A stretch of 64,000 nucleotides of DNA, taken from positions 1 to 64,000 of the forward strand of contig CAYZNN010000002.1 of the NCBI GenBank assembly GCA_964479665.1. Direction: 5' to 3'. This document shows, one piece after another, positions 1-7,085 of this stretch. Position 1 is the stretch's first letter. Each line of letters opens with the position of its first letter. The notes beneath the pieces were generated by a model. The model searched no databases and was not told where the DNA came from. It worked only from the letters and a program-made list of their open reading frames with translations. This DNA is from UBA2287 sp964479665. Lineage in GTDB: Bacteria > Bacteroidota > Bacteroidia > Bacteroidales > Tenuifilaceae. A program made the position numbers and the translations under genes.

Positions 1-89
1 GCGGGTCGGCCCGCAGGGAGCTTCTTAACGGGGGATAAATCCCAGCCCCGCGCCCTCAAACTGGTCACACCCCCAGCCGTTAGCGGTTG
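1..89 (+). repeat. Partial attC-like cassette boundary (3' part)
   Basis: GC-rich, stem-rich non-coding sequence ending in CACACCCCCAGCCGTTAGC at 66-84. The same string recurs at the 3' end of the complete element at 2281-2420, and a variant (CCCAGCCGTTGTATGCC) occurs on the minus strand at 20902-20934. Only the 3' part is inside the window, so its left inverted end cannot be seen. The IS3 element begins immediately afterwards. I read it as a cassette or repeat boundary; the class of element is inferred. Confidence 0.5.
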
Positions 90-130
90 TGCCTCGTCCT
101 AAAAAATGTCTACACAAAATGATGTAGATT

Positions 131-502
131 ATGTATAAAAATGAACATGTAACCAGACGTTACAGCGAAAGTTTTAAGTTAAAGATTTTATCGGAACTTA
201 GCACGGGCAAATACTCCAAGCAGGAGTTATCACGTATTTATGGACTACAGTCCAGTACGGTCAATGAGTGGATAAAGAAGTATGACCGACAGGACTTAAT
301 GAACACACGTATTATGATAGAAAATCAAGACGAGATTACTAAGGTAAAAGCTCTACAAAAAGAAATAGAGCAATTAAAGAAACTGTTGTTAAAGAAAGAT
401 TTGGAACAACTAGTAAGTGATTCATATTTAGAGGCGATAGCCGAATTGCACGGTTATAAGACAGTGGCAGAGTTAAAAAAAAAGTTAAACACGCATCGTT
501 AA
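131..502 (+). CDS. IS3-family transposase OrfA
   Basis: 123-residue DNA-binding protein of an IS3-family element. Residues ~10-50 form a helix-turn-helix (YSESFKLKILSELSTGKYS, then a STVNEWIKKY recognition helix). Residues ~68-95 form a Leu/Lys-rich coiled coil of the leucine-zipper type that mediates OrfA/OrfAB multimerisation in this family. Its stop codon TAA (500-502) overlaps the ATG of orfB (502-504). A run of nine A residues at 475-483 just before the stop would allow a -1 shift into orfB. On its own OrfA normally binds the inverted repeats and regulates transposition. Confidence 0.92.
   Translation: MYKNEHVTRRYSESFKLKILSELSTGKYSKQELSRIYGLQSSTVNEWIKKYDRQDLMNTRIMIENQDEITKVKALQKEIEQLKKLLLKKDLEQLVSDSYLEAIAELHGYKTVAELKKKLNTHR
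475..484 (+). other. Putative programmed -1 frameshift site in the IS3 element
   Basis: Nine A residues followed by G form a slippery A-AAA-AAG heptamer at 478-484 in the orfA frame. After a -1 shift the reading frame continues without a stop through 499-501 into the orfB ATG at 502, which would give an OrfAB fusion. This is the standard IS3 strategy; use of this particular site is inferred. No downstream stem-loop was verified. Confidence 0.65.
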
Positions 503-1353
503 TGAAAACGATCTCTAGGTCTGGTCATATAAGTATATCACAAGTGTGCGCGTGTTATGATTTAAAGCGTGATGCTTTATATAAGTATCGTCGCAGAGAG
601 CATAAACGTAAGCAAGAGACACAATATGTAGTTGAGCTTGTGATACACGAGCGAAAAGATCAGCCACGAGTAGGTACACGCAAACTTTATGAGTATTTAC
701 AGCCAATTTTTCAAGACAGAGGAATAAAGGTAGGTCGCGATAAACTCTTTGATATATTACGATCAAAACAATTGCTCATATGCCCCAAGAAAGCGAGTTG
801 TAAGACAACGAACTCTTATCATCGCTTTTATAAGTATTGCAATCTGATAAAAGACCTTGCAATAACCCATTCCAATCAAGTATGGGTAAGCGACATAACT
901 TATATCAGAACAGTAAAAGGCTTTTGTTATTTGGCACTTATCACTGACTTGTACTCGAGAAAGATAGTTGGTTATGATGTGAGCGACACACTAGAGCTGT
1001 CGGGCTGTATGCGAGCTCTCCAGAAAGCTCTGCAGCAAGCCCGACCGGCGAAGGGTTTAATACATCACTCCGATAGAGGAATACAATATTGCAGTAATCA
1101 ATATGTAAATGAGTTAAAACGAAAACAAATAGCCATCAGCATGACCGAGGATAATCATTGTTATGAGAATGCAATAGCGGAGCGAGTGAACGGTATTTTG
1201 AAGGATGAATTTTATTTAGATCAATGCTTCTTTAGCACCGACCATGCCAAAAAAGCAACAAAAAATGCAATTAAAATTTATAACACAAAAAGAATACACT
1301 TATCTTTGAATTACAAAACCCCAAATATGGTTTTTGAAACTAGTTTAAATTAA
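502..1353 (+). CDS. IS3-family transposase OrfB (DDE integrase core)
   Basis: 283-residue catalytic part of the transposase. An HTH_21-like segment (~45-95) precedes the rve integrase core (~122-280). The catalytic triad is visible as D131 (VWVSDITYI), D191 (HHSDRG) and E227 (NAIAERVNG). The 35-residue spacing between the second D and the E is the diagnostic DD(35)E of IS3. Length and motifs look intact, so the element could still be active. The ATG start overlaps the orfA stop. The active enzyme is probably the OrfAB fusion made by -1 frameshifting at 475-484. Confidence 0.94.
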   Translation: MKTISRSGHISISQVCACYDLKRDALYKYRRREHKRKQETQYVVELVIHERKDQPRVGTRKLYEYLQPIFQDRGIKVGRDKLFDILRSKQLLICPKKASCKTTNSYHRFYKYCNLIKDLAITHSNQVWVSDITYIRTVKGFCYLALITDLYSRKIVGYDVSDTLELSGCMRALQKALQQARPAKGLIHHSDRGIQYCSNQYVNELKRKQIAISMTEDNHCYENAIAERVNGILKDEFYLDQCFFSTDHAKKATKNAIKIYNTKRIHLSLNYKTPNMVFETSLN

Positions 1354-1476
1354 TGTTTAACCTGTAGCCATATTTTAGGACTAGACATCATTCCCTAAAC
1401 CTGCAACTAGAAATTTTTATAGCCGTTTTGACTTCCTGACAGGAATATATTCAACAAGAAAAAAAAGTTTAGAAAG

Positions 1477-1507
1477 TTGACTTTGATTAAAGAACTTGTT
1501 ATCTTTG
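1477..1507 (+). promoter_or_regulatory. Bacteroidota-type promoter for the DUF4160/DUF2442 pair
   Basis: TTG at 1477-1479, a 20-nt spacer, then TATCTTTG at 1500-1507. This fits the Bacteroidota consensus TTG-N17-23-TAnnTTTG exactly, and the ATG follows 20 nt later. The pair therefore carries its own promoter and need not be read from upstream. Confidence 0.65.
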
Positions 1508-1527
1508 TTGTCTAACTAGACAATAAG

Positions 1528-1761
1528 ATGCCGACAATAAAAATCATAGACTCAATAAAAATTGACATTTATTCAAGGGAACATCTACCACCGCATTTCC
1601 ACACACTCTTCGCTGAATACGAAGAACTTATTGAAGTTGAAACGCTAAAGACCTACGTTGGTTACGTTCCAAAAAAGCAAAGAAAGAAGGTGACAGATTG
1701 GGCTATGAAAAACAAGAATTACTTGATGAAAGTTTTTAAACAATTAAATCCAAGGCTATGA
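1528..1761 (+). CDS. DUF4160 family small protein
   Basis: 77 residues with the hallmark REHLPPHFH segment near residues 18-27, followed by an acidic stretch and a basic C-terminal helix, as in DUF4160 proteins. Family members are short and very often encoded next to DUF2442 proteins, which is the arrangement here: the next gene starts within the stop codon (ATGA overlap at 1758-1761), so the two are translationally coupled. The pair is widely suspected to be toxin-antitoxin-like, but I know of no established biochemical function. Codon use is AT-rich compared with the core genes further on, consistent with accessory DNA. A good promoter lies just upstream (1477-1507). Confidence 0.8.
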   Translation: MPTIKIIDSIKIDIYSREHLPPHFHTLFAEYEELIEVETLKTYVGYVPKKQRKKVTDWAMKNKNYLMKVFKQLNPRL

Positions 1762-2279
1762 GACAAAAAATTAAAATACCTAGAATTATCAAAATCGAGA
1801 AAGTGCAAGGCTTTCAAATACAGTGTATGTTTAATAACGGTGAAAGTAGAATGCTCGACTTTCAGAAAATTTTTAACGATTGGAACATACTTGAAACCGA
1901 TATAGAATATCCATTGCTAGACCCAAAAGAATTTAAAAAGGTAACTTTAAGAAACTTCACTCTTTCCTGGTCGAACATTGAGATTAAGGTAAAAAATGAA
2001 AACGGTGAAGCTCAAATCCACCCTTACGAAATCGGTGCAGATGTTCTGTTTAACTTAAGCCAAGAAGTAAAAATTGTTGCAAAACCAAGATTTGGAAGTC
2101 TAATAAGAACCGCTAGACTAAAAGCAGGTATGACACAAGCCCAATTAGCCCAAAGAAGTGGAACATCAAGGTTTTATATCTCTCGACTTGAAAATAATAA
2201 AACGGACTTGGAAATGTCAACTTTCCGAAAAATTGTTGAAGCAGGTTTAGGAAAAAATTTAAAAGTCGTGATTGAATAA
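1758..2279 (+). CDS. DUF2442 protein fused to an XRE-type HTH domain
   Basis: 173 residues. Residues ~10-95 match DUF2442 (FNNGESRMLDFQKIF, LRNFTLSWSNIEI, IHPYEIGADVLFNLS). Residues ~112-172 form a Cro/C1-type helix-turn-helix (LIRTARLKAGMTQAQLAQRSG, then SRFYISRLENNKTDLEMSTF). DUF2442 usually occurs alone or with DUF4160; fusion to HTH_3 makes this look like the antitoxin or autorepressor member of the pair. It overlaps the DUF4160 gene by 4 bp. The stop codon lies directly against the left arm of the hairpin element at 2281, exactly as a cassette ORF abuts its attC site. The regulatory role is inferred. Confidence 0.82.
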   Translation: MRQKIKIPRIIKIEKVQGFQIQCMFNNGESRMLDFQKIFNDWNILETDIEYPLLDPKEFKKVTLRNFTLSWSNIEIKVKNENGEAQIHPYEIGADVLFNLSQEVKIVAKPRFGSLIRTARLKAGMTQAQLAQRSGTSRFYISRLENNKTDLEMSTFRKIVEAGLGKNLKVVIE

Positions 2280-2280
2280 C

Positions 2281-2420
2281 GTTTGCTAACAAGGGATGTA
2301 GCCAATGTGGGTTGACATGGGAACTTCGGAGCGGTTTCGCCTGCCCGGGCGTTTTCGTCGGGGGACGAAAACGTAACACGCTCTCCCACACTTGCCACAC
2401 CCCCAGCCGTTAGCAAACAT
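2281..2420 (+). repeat. Complete attC-like hairpin cassette boundary
   Basis: 140-bp non-coding element bounded by a perfect 10-bp inverted repeat, GTTTGCTAAC at 2281-2290 and GTTAGCAAAC at 2411-2420. Inside the ends the two arms remain imperfectly complementary (GGGATGTAGCC... against ...GGTGTGGCAAG), and the centre contains a further self-complementary GC-rich stem (CGTTTTCGTC / GACGAAAACG). The 3' arm carries CACACCCCCAGCCGTTAGC, shared with 66-84. Size, imperfect hairpin, GTTAGC/GCTAAC ends and position right after a stop codon resemble integron attC sites, but the core does not fit the canonical GTTRRRY. Confidence 0.6.
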
Positions 2421-2467
2421 GTTGAAAATGATACAGATGTAATATTAACCCGAAATAATTAAGGCAT

Positions 2468-2875
2468 ATGAAAGCACTGGTTTTGATTTTCAGTGTCATT
2501 CTTTTTTCACAAAGTTGTAAAAAGGAACCATTTGAAACTGATCCCCAAAAGTTAATTCTTGGTAAATGGGAACTTGTTGCAGGTGGAAATTGGCCTGATG
2601 ATATTGAGCCATTATTACCAATTCTCGGCTACTATGAGTATCTTCCTGATAGTGTTCTGAGGTATTTTCGATATGAGGAAAATGAATATGTATGGGTGTC
2701 TAAATACTGGATGAACGATTCATCGCTTTTTATTTTTATGGGTTCAGCGCCCAATGGGATTGAATTTTGGGATAGATACATCTATGAATTCTCAAATGGC
2801 AATAATACATTAAGGCTAAACTTAAAAGATGTTCTTCCAATTGACGATACATTTATTTATCACAGAAAAAAATAA
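2468..2875 (+). CDS. Small lipocalin-like lipoprotein
   Basis: 135 residues. An N-terminal lipoprotein signal peptide ends at FSQSC (Cys17), followed by KKE, a usual Bacteroidota lipoprotein N-terminus. The mature part begins LILGKWELV, typical of lipocalin-like Bacteroidota lipoproteins, and is rich in aromatic residues (GYYEYLPDS, YRYFRYEENEYVW-like stretches) in alternating beta-strand patterns. No catalytic motif is visible. It lies directly after the hairpin element at 2281-2420 as a free-standing gene, consistent with being cassette cargo. Function unknown; the lipocalin-like call rests on the start of the mature region only. Confidence 0.7.
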   Translation: MKALVLIFSVILFSQSCKKEPFETDPQKLILGKWELVAGGNWPDDIEPLLPILGYYEYLPDSVLRYFRYEENEYVWVSKYWMNDSSLFIFMGSAPNGIEFWDRYIYEFSNGNNTLRLNLKDVLPIDDTFIYHRKK

Positions 2876-2885
2876 AAAAAACAGC

Positions 2886-3666
2886 ATGAGAAGATTAAAC
2901 CTATTAGCAATTTTTGCGGTAGTTGCATTGAATTGCTTTTCCCAGAGCACGATATAATACTCCCATTTATTGAGGAAAAGTTTGGCCAATTACCCGCAGG
3001 GCAGTTGCCCGAAAGAAAGGTTTGGAACGAGCAACCCTTCAATGGGCGGGAGTTTGTTAAGGCCCGTTTAAGCCCAATTAAAATTGGTATATTGGGTTTC
3101 AGATCGCCAACTTCGCCGATTCTGATTATGCTGCAATGCAGGTGTGCATGCAAATACTTAATAACCGCACTTAAACCGGATTGCTCGATAGGCTAACCAT
3201 TGAGGGTAAGGTATTAACAGCACAAGCTATTCAGCTGCCTTATCTCGACCACGGTGCTACGCTGGTACTGCTTGTTCCCAAAATTATTGGGCAGAAAACC
3301 ATTGAAGCTGAAAACCTTGCTACTTAGGGCGACAAGACCCTGATCGCAATTGAAACTTTCGATGGTTTAATTAAGCAAATGCCCCAAAAAGCCGAAAGAA
3401 TTTCGATGATAAGAGACTACCTGGTGCTTTCGGCTCAAACCGAACGGCCTAGTTTCCGGAATATGAGTATGAAAGTAGAGGAGTGGAAACTTAAAGGATT
3501 CTCTATAGACCCCACAAGCATGAAGTTGCCTCAGTATAACCAGATAGAATGGGAAGAAATATATAAATTTCACCAAAAACGCCTCCAAACCCAACCCTAT
3601 GTAATTGCCCTTGTTGGCGACACGAAACATATGGACCCGAGAACCTTCAGCGGCATGGGAAAATAG
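2886..3666 (+). pseudogene. Decayed M16-family zinc peptidase (C-terminal part)
   Basis: An intact-looking signal peptide (MRRLNLLAIFAVVALNCFSQS) is stopped by TAA within two dozen codons. Downstream, in two reading frames, are segments recognisable as the C-terminal half of a Bacteroidota M16 (pitrilysin-type) peptidase: SPIKIGILGFRSPTS, then after a frame change DSDYAAMQVCMQILNNRT, LLDRLTIEGK, and finally QPYVIALVGDTKHMD near the end. In-frame stops occur around 3157 and 3326, and there is at least one frameshift near 3110. The HxxEH zinc site is absent, so most of the gene has been deleted. A second, N-terminal M16 relic lies at 20935-21473. Homology is judged by eye. Confidence 0.65.
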
Positions 3667-3712
3667 TAATGATTAAGGAAGAGACACTATTCTCAAAATA
3701 AGAAAACCAAAA

Positions 3713-3753
3713 GAGAAGCCCCCATTTGAAAGAACGGGGGCTTCTCTTTTTTT
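3713..3753. terminator. Bidirectional rho-independent terminator
   Basis: GAGAAGCCCC (3713-3722) pairs with GGGGCTTCTC (3737-3746), followed by seven T. A-rich sequence lies on the other side. It separates the plus-strand M16 relic from the convergent T9SS-sorted protein gene. Confidence 0.85.
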
Positions 3754-3769
3754 GAAGGAATGAAAAAAT

Positions 3770-4276
3770 TTATTCCTTAATAAGTTTCATAACCTTTTGC
3801 TGCTTTCCACCGGCATTAACCCTAACCAAATAAATTCCCGACTTCAGGCTCGATACATTTAAACTGAAGGTGTGCTCAGTAGAAGAGGGTTCAAAAGTCT
3901 CCATAATTACGTTCCGTCCGGTTATGTCGAAAACGATAATGCTAACCCTTGCTAACGAAGGTAATGTAACTTTAATGTTGGTTTCCGACTTGGCAGGATT
4001 GGGGTACATTTGAATGCTGAATGTGCCCAGAGGGTTCTCGGGTACAGTGGTCCCCAAAAGGTTTCCCTGTTGAAAGCCTTGTGTGAGCATAATACCCGCA
4101 CTTTCGTTTATAAATGTTGCGGTTACTGGTTCACCTAGGGTCCAACTAACAGAAATTCCGGCAGTTTGGTTCCAGAAATAGCTGCCTGCAGGGGCAACAA
4201 CCTCTAAAACAGTTGTTTGGGCCTTAACCAGGAAAGCCCCAAGAAGAAGCAGGGAGAGAAGGGTAAATTTTTTCAT
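3770..4276 (-). CDS. Small secreted protein with T9SS type A sorting domain
   Basis: 168 residues. A signal peptide (KKFTLLSLLLLGAFLVKAQ) is followed by a short region with VSWTLGEPVTATF, seen in many Bacteroidota surface proteins. The last ~80 residues are a type A T9SS C-terminal domain: MYPNPAKSETNIKV, VFDITGRNV, LKSGIYLVRV and MKLIKE at the end. The sorting domain directs export through the type IX secretion system and is normally cleaved at the surface. The cargo portion is only ~65 residues, so it may be a minimal surface protein, or just a carrier of the sorting domain. It converges on the terminator at 3713-3753. Confidence 0.85.
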   Translation of the reverse strand: MKKFTLLSLLLLGAFLVKAQTTVLEVVAPAGSYFWNQTAGISVSWTLGEPVTATFINESAGIMLTQGFQQGNLLGTTVPENPLGTFSIQMYPNPAKSETNIKVTLPSLARVSIIVFDITGRNVIMETFEPSSTEHTFSLNVSSLKSGIYLVRVNAGGKQQKVMKLIKE

Positions 4277-4420
4277 GGGTCCCGTATTTAAACTTTATAT
4301 TTTAAACACTCGAAATTTAAAAAAGCTCAACCATTCAATTGAACATATAAAAATAAACCAATTTTAGGCTCAAAGCAACAGTTTATTAAAAAAACTAACG
4401 CTTTTTAAAATAATTAGAAT

Positions 4421-4456
4421 AAAAGAGGACAAACCGAACGGCTTGTCCTCTTTTTC
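4421..4456 (-). terminator. Terminator downstream of tRNA-Cys
   Basis: GAGGACAA (4425-4432) pairs with TTGTCCTC (4443-4450); T/A runs lie on both sides. It is placed at the immediate 3' end of the minus-strand tRNA-Cys. Confidence 0.8.
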
Positions 4457-4457
4457 G

Positions 4458-4528
4458 AGGTCTCGAGCGGAATCGAACCGCTGTACGAGGTTTTGCAGAC
4501 CTCTGCCTAGCCACTCGGCCACGAGACC
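4458..4528 (-). tRNA. tRNA-Cys (GCA)
   Basis: Read on the minus strand the gene starts GGTCTCG and ends CGAGACC plus discriminator U, giving a perfect 7-bp acceptor stem. The anticodon arm is GAGGT-CTGCAAA-ACCTC with anticodon GCA (complement of 4494-4496), and the T arm contains GGTTCGATTCC. The 3' CCA is not encoded. It stands alone and is followed by its own terminator. Confidence 0.95.
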
Positions 4529-4595
4529 ATATTTATGGGATGCAAAGATATTAAAAAAATATTGATAGCAATAGCATGTCCCCAAATTTGAAATA

Positions 4596-4805
4596 TTAGG
4601 TGGTTGAATTTGAATCGGCATAAATAAAATCTTTAAATGTGGCCAGACATTCAGGACAAAGGCAACCTTGGTAGTTCTGGGCAATTCGATTGAGCGTATT
4701 GGTATCGAACTGAAGGCTGAAACACCAACACTGGGTTTTCGATTTGCAGTAACAATCGAACAGGACCCCACAACGTGGGCATTTGCGTATAATTATTTCT
4801 CCCAC
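4596..4805 (-). CDS. Cysteine-rich CWC family protein
   Basis: 69 residues with a dense cysteine pattern: CPRCGVLFDCYC, then CWCF, then CLCPECL. This matches the small cysteine-rich CWC family, thought to bind metal through paired cysteines; no enzymatic role is established. The start overlaps the end of folB by 13 bp (4793-4805), so it is probably translated from the same transcript. The folB neighbour gives no clear functional hint. Confidence 0.82.
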   Translation of the reverse strand: MGEIIIRKCPRCGVLFDCYCKSKTQCWCFSLQFDTNTLNRIAQNYQGCLCPECLATFKDFIYADSNSTT

Positions 4806-5167
4806 TCGCTCCTGTTTTTTGTTAGCGTAACGCTTACCCTGCCAATTTTTCCTCCCATGGGGGGATTGAGTTTCGAAACCTTTACGGATGCAGAATCGAG
4901 TAGAGGCAGGTTGGTGAACAACCTGTCAAGTATTCGCTTTCCAACATGTTCGAGCAGATGCGAGGGTACCATCATCTCCTTTTTAACCTCTTCGTAAGCA
5001 ATTTGGTAGTTCAGTGCATCTTTAATGTTATCGGATTGTTCGGCTTTGTGGTCGGAAGTTTCCATGCGAAGATTAACAATAAAATGGTTCCCCACCACTT
5101 TTTCTTCACGGTAGCATCCATGATTGGAGTAAAACGCCATATTCTCAATTTCAATTAAATTTCTCAA
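4793..5167 (-). CDS. folB: Dihydroneopterin aldolase
   Basis: 124 residues, normal length for FolB. The enzyme converts 7,8-dihydroneopterin to 6-hydroxymethyl-7,8-dihydropterin and glycolaldehyde in cytoplasmic folate biosynthesis. Visible family features are IEIENMAFYSNHGCYREE at the N-terminus, where the glutamate contributes to the active site; the central ALNYQIAYEEV segment (NY.....I); and the C-terminal VKVSKLNPPMGG, with the catalytic-lysine region. It is the first gene of a short minus-strand unit with the CWC gene. Confidence 0.92.
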   Translation of the reverse strand: MRNLIEIENMAFYSNHGCYREEKVVGNHFIVNLRMETSDHKAEQSDNIKDALNYQIAYEEVKKEMMVPSHLLEHVGKRILDRLFTNLPLLDSASVKVSKLNPPMGGKIGRVSVTLTKNRSEWEK

Positions 5168-5329
5168 GGCTAAAGGTGTTAGGGGTTGTTTTTTACAAAT
5201 AAATTTACTTCAAATTTAGCCATTTTGCAATTATAATAAACTAGCTATTGCATTAAAGGGGAACAATCAATTGGTAAAATAGTGTAAATTTGTCCTTCGT
5301 TTTTTGTTCCATAAATTTACCAGCTGAAT

Positions 5330-7021
5330 ATGACTAGCCGTAACAACAATTTGGATGTTCTGGGCAATCCCCGGAACTTTTTGGAGGAAATCATTGAGGA
5401 CGATATAAAATCGGGGAAACACGATGGTCGGGTGCTAACCCGCTTCCCTCCCGAACCCAATGGCTACTTGCATATTGGCCATGCCAAGTCCATTTGTTTA
5501 AATTTTGGATTGGCACAAAAGTATGGGGGTAAAACCAACCTCCGATTCGACGACACCAACCCTACAAAGGAGGATGTTGAATATGTTGATTCGATAAAGG
5601 AAGATGTGCGCTGGTTGGGGTTTGAATGGGATCAGGAATTGTATGCTTCCGACTACTTTGAGCAGCTGTACCTGTGGGCAGAAAAACTCATTGAAATGGG
5701 ACTTGCCTATGTTGACGATCAGACCCAGGAAGAGATTCGCCTGAATAGAGGCACTGTTACCCAACCCGGAAAGGTGAGCCCCTTCCGCAACCGACCATTG
5801 AACGAAAACCTCGATTTGTTCCGCCGAATGCGTTCTGGTGAATTCCCCGATGGGAGCCGTGTACTCCGTGCTAAAATTGATATGGGACACCCCAATATGC
5901 TCATGCGCGACCCCATTCTTTACCGCATCATTCATGCCCACCACCACCGCACGGGCGACAACTGGTGTATTTACCCCATGTACGACTATGCCCATGGCCA
6001 ATCCGATTCTCTTGAGAAGATTACACACTCCATTTGTACTCTCGAATTCGATGTGCACAGGCCTCTTTACGACTGGTTCATAGAAAAGTTGGAAATATTC
6101 CCATCGCACCAATACGAGTTTGCAAGGCTCAATATGACCTATACTGTAATGAGCAAGCGTAAACTGCTGCAACTGGTGCAGGAAAAAATGGTTATGGGAT
6201 GGGACGACCCACGAATGCCTACCATTTGCGGCTTACGCCGAAGAGGCTATACCCCCGAAGCCATCCGTTATTTTGCCGAAAAGGTGGGGGTTGCCAAACG
6301 CGACAACGTAATTGATCTTTCGCTACTGGAATTCTGCCTACGTGAGGATTTAAACAAGCGGGCCGAACGCCGCATGGCAGTTTTAAAACCGTTAAAAGTA
6401 ATTATTACCAATTACCCTGAGGGTCAAAGCGAATTGCTCGAGGCCATTAACAACCCCGAGGATGAGTTAGCAGGAAAACGGAACATCCCTTTTTCACGCG
6501 AATTGTACATTGAGCAAGACGATTTTATGGAGAATCCTCCCAAAAAGTTTTTCCGTTTGGCGCCAGACCAGGAAGTTCGTCTTCGTTACGCCTATTTCAT
6601 AAAATGCAACGGGGTAGTAAAAGACCATCAGGGGAATGTAATTGAACTTCACTGCACCTACGACCCAGCATCTAAAGGCGGTACCTCGCCCGATGGGCGA
6701 AAAGTTCAGGGAACCATTCATTGGGTTTCGGCACAGCATGCAGCCAAAGCAGAGATTAGACTGTTCGATAGGCTTTTTAGCAACGAAGACCCCGACGATG
6801 TTCCCGAAGGTGCCGACTGGAAAGATTTTGTGAATCCCAATTCGCTTATTGTAACCCAAGGGTACCTTGAACCTTCATTAGCGCAGGCTAAGCCACAGGA
6901 CAAATTCCAATTTGAACGGCTAGGATATTTCAGTGTCGATTACGACAGCACACCCCAGCACCTAGTATTTAACCGAACAGCAACGTTAAAGGACACTTGG
7001 GCTAAAATTTCAGGGCAGTAG
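5330..7021 (+). CDS. glnS: Glutaminyl-tRNA synthetase
   Basis: 563 residues, full length for class Ic GlnRS. It ligates glutamine to tRNA-Gln in the cytoplasm. The HIGH signature is at residues 48-51 (PEPNGYLHIGHAKS) and the KMSKS-equivalent is VMSKRKL (residues 273-279). DWCIYP-like NWCIYPMYDYAHGQSD and the C-terminal anticodon-binding beta-barrels (NPNSLIVTQGYLEPSL) are present. VMSK is the form that separates GlnRS from GluRS, supporting glnS over gltX. A TAAATTTG -7 box at 5285-5292 lies upstream, but I see no well-spaced TTG. The gene ends at a strong terminator (7037-7074). Confidence 0.97.
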   Translation: MTSRNNNLDVLGNPRNFLEEIIEDDIKSGKHDGRVLTRFPPEPNGYLHIGHAKSICLNFGLAQKYGGKTNLRFDDTNPTKEDVEYVDSIKEDVRWLGFEWDQELYASDYFEQLYLWAEKLIEMGLAYVDDQTQEEIRLNRGTVTQPGKVSPFRNRPLNENLDLFRRMRSGEFPDGSRVLRAKIDMGHPNMLMRDPILYRIIHAHHHRTGDNWCIYPMYDYAHGQSDSLEKITHSICTLEFDVHRPLYDWFIEKLEIFPSHQYEFARLNMTYTVMSKRKLLQLVQEKMVMGWDDPRMPTICGLRRRGYTPEAIRYFAEKVGVAKRDNVIDLSLLEFCLREDLNKRAERRMAVLKPLKVIITNYPEGQSELLEAINNPEDELAGKRNIPFSRELYIEQDDFMENPPKKFFRLAPDQEVRLRYAYFIKCNGVVKDHQGNVIELHCTYDPASKGGTSPDGRKVQGTIHWVSAQHAAKAEIRLFDRLFSNEDPDDVPEGADWKDFVNPNSLIVTQGYLEPSLAQAKPQDKFQFERLGYFSVDYDSTPQHLVFNRTATLKDTWAKISGQ

Positions 7022-7036
7022 AGTTGTTCAGTATAA

Positions 7037-7074
7037 TAAAAGATGAGGGGGCATTCGCCCCCTCATCTTTTATT
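7037..7074. terminator. Terminator between glnS and the S8 protease
   Basis: AAAGATGAGGGGG (7039-7051) pairs with CCCCCTCATCTTT (7058-7070) around a short CATTCG loop. A and T runs flank both sides, so it can serve both converging genes. Confidence 0.9.
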
Positions 7075-7085
7075 ATTGTCAGGCA

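Larger units (their letters stand above)
90..1387 (+). mobile_element. IS3-family insertion sequence, apparently complete
   Basis: About 1298 bp with two overlapping ORFs (orfA, orfB) and imperfect terminal inverted repeats. The left end reads TGCCTCGTCCTAAAAAATG from position 90; the reverse complement of the right end reads TGTCTAGTCCTAAAATATG from position 1387. Both begin with TG, as is usual for IS3. I see no clear target-site duplication (left flank GGTTG, right flank TCATT). The element sits directly after the cassette-boundary motif at 66-84, so it probably landed in or beside that hairpin. Confidence 0.88.

Noticed and set aside
1..2420. A canonical class 1 or Vibrio-type integron
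   Set aside because: No integrase gene or attI is in the window, and the boundary ends do not match GTTRRRY; only an attC-like description is supported.
4370..4771. 133-residue minus-strand ORF over the tRNA region
   Set aside because: It runs through the tRNA-Cys gene and its terminator and lies out of frame with the CWC gene.
5498..6172. 224-residue minus-strand ORF inside glnS
   Set aside because: Antisense to a highly conserved glnS frame; no domain seen in its translation, so it is a shadow.
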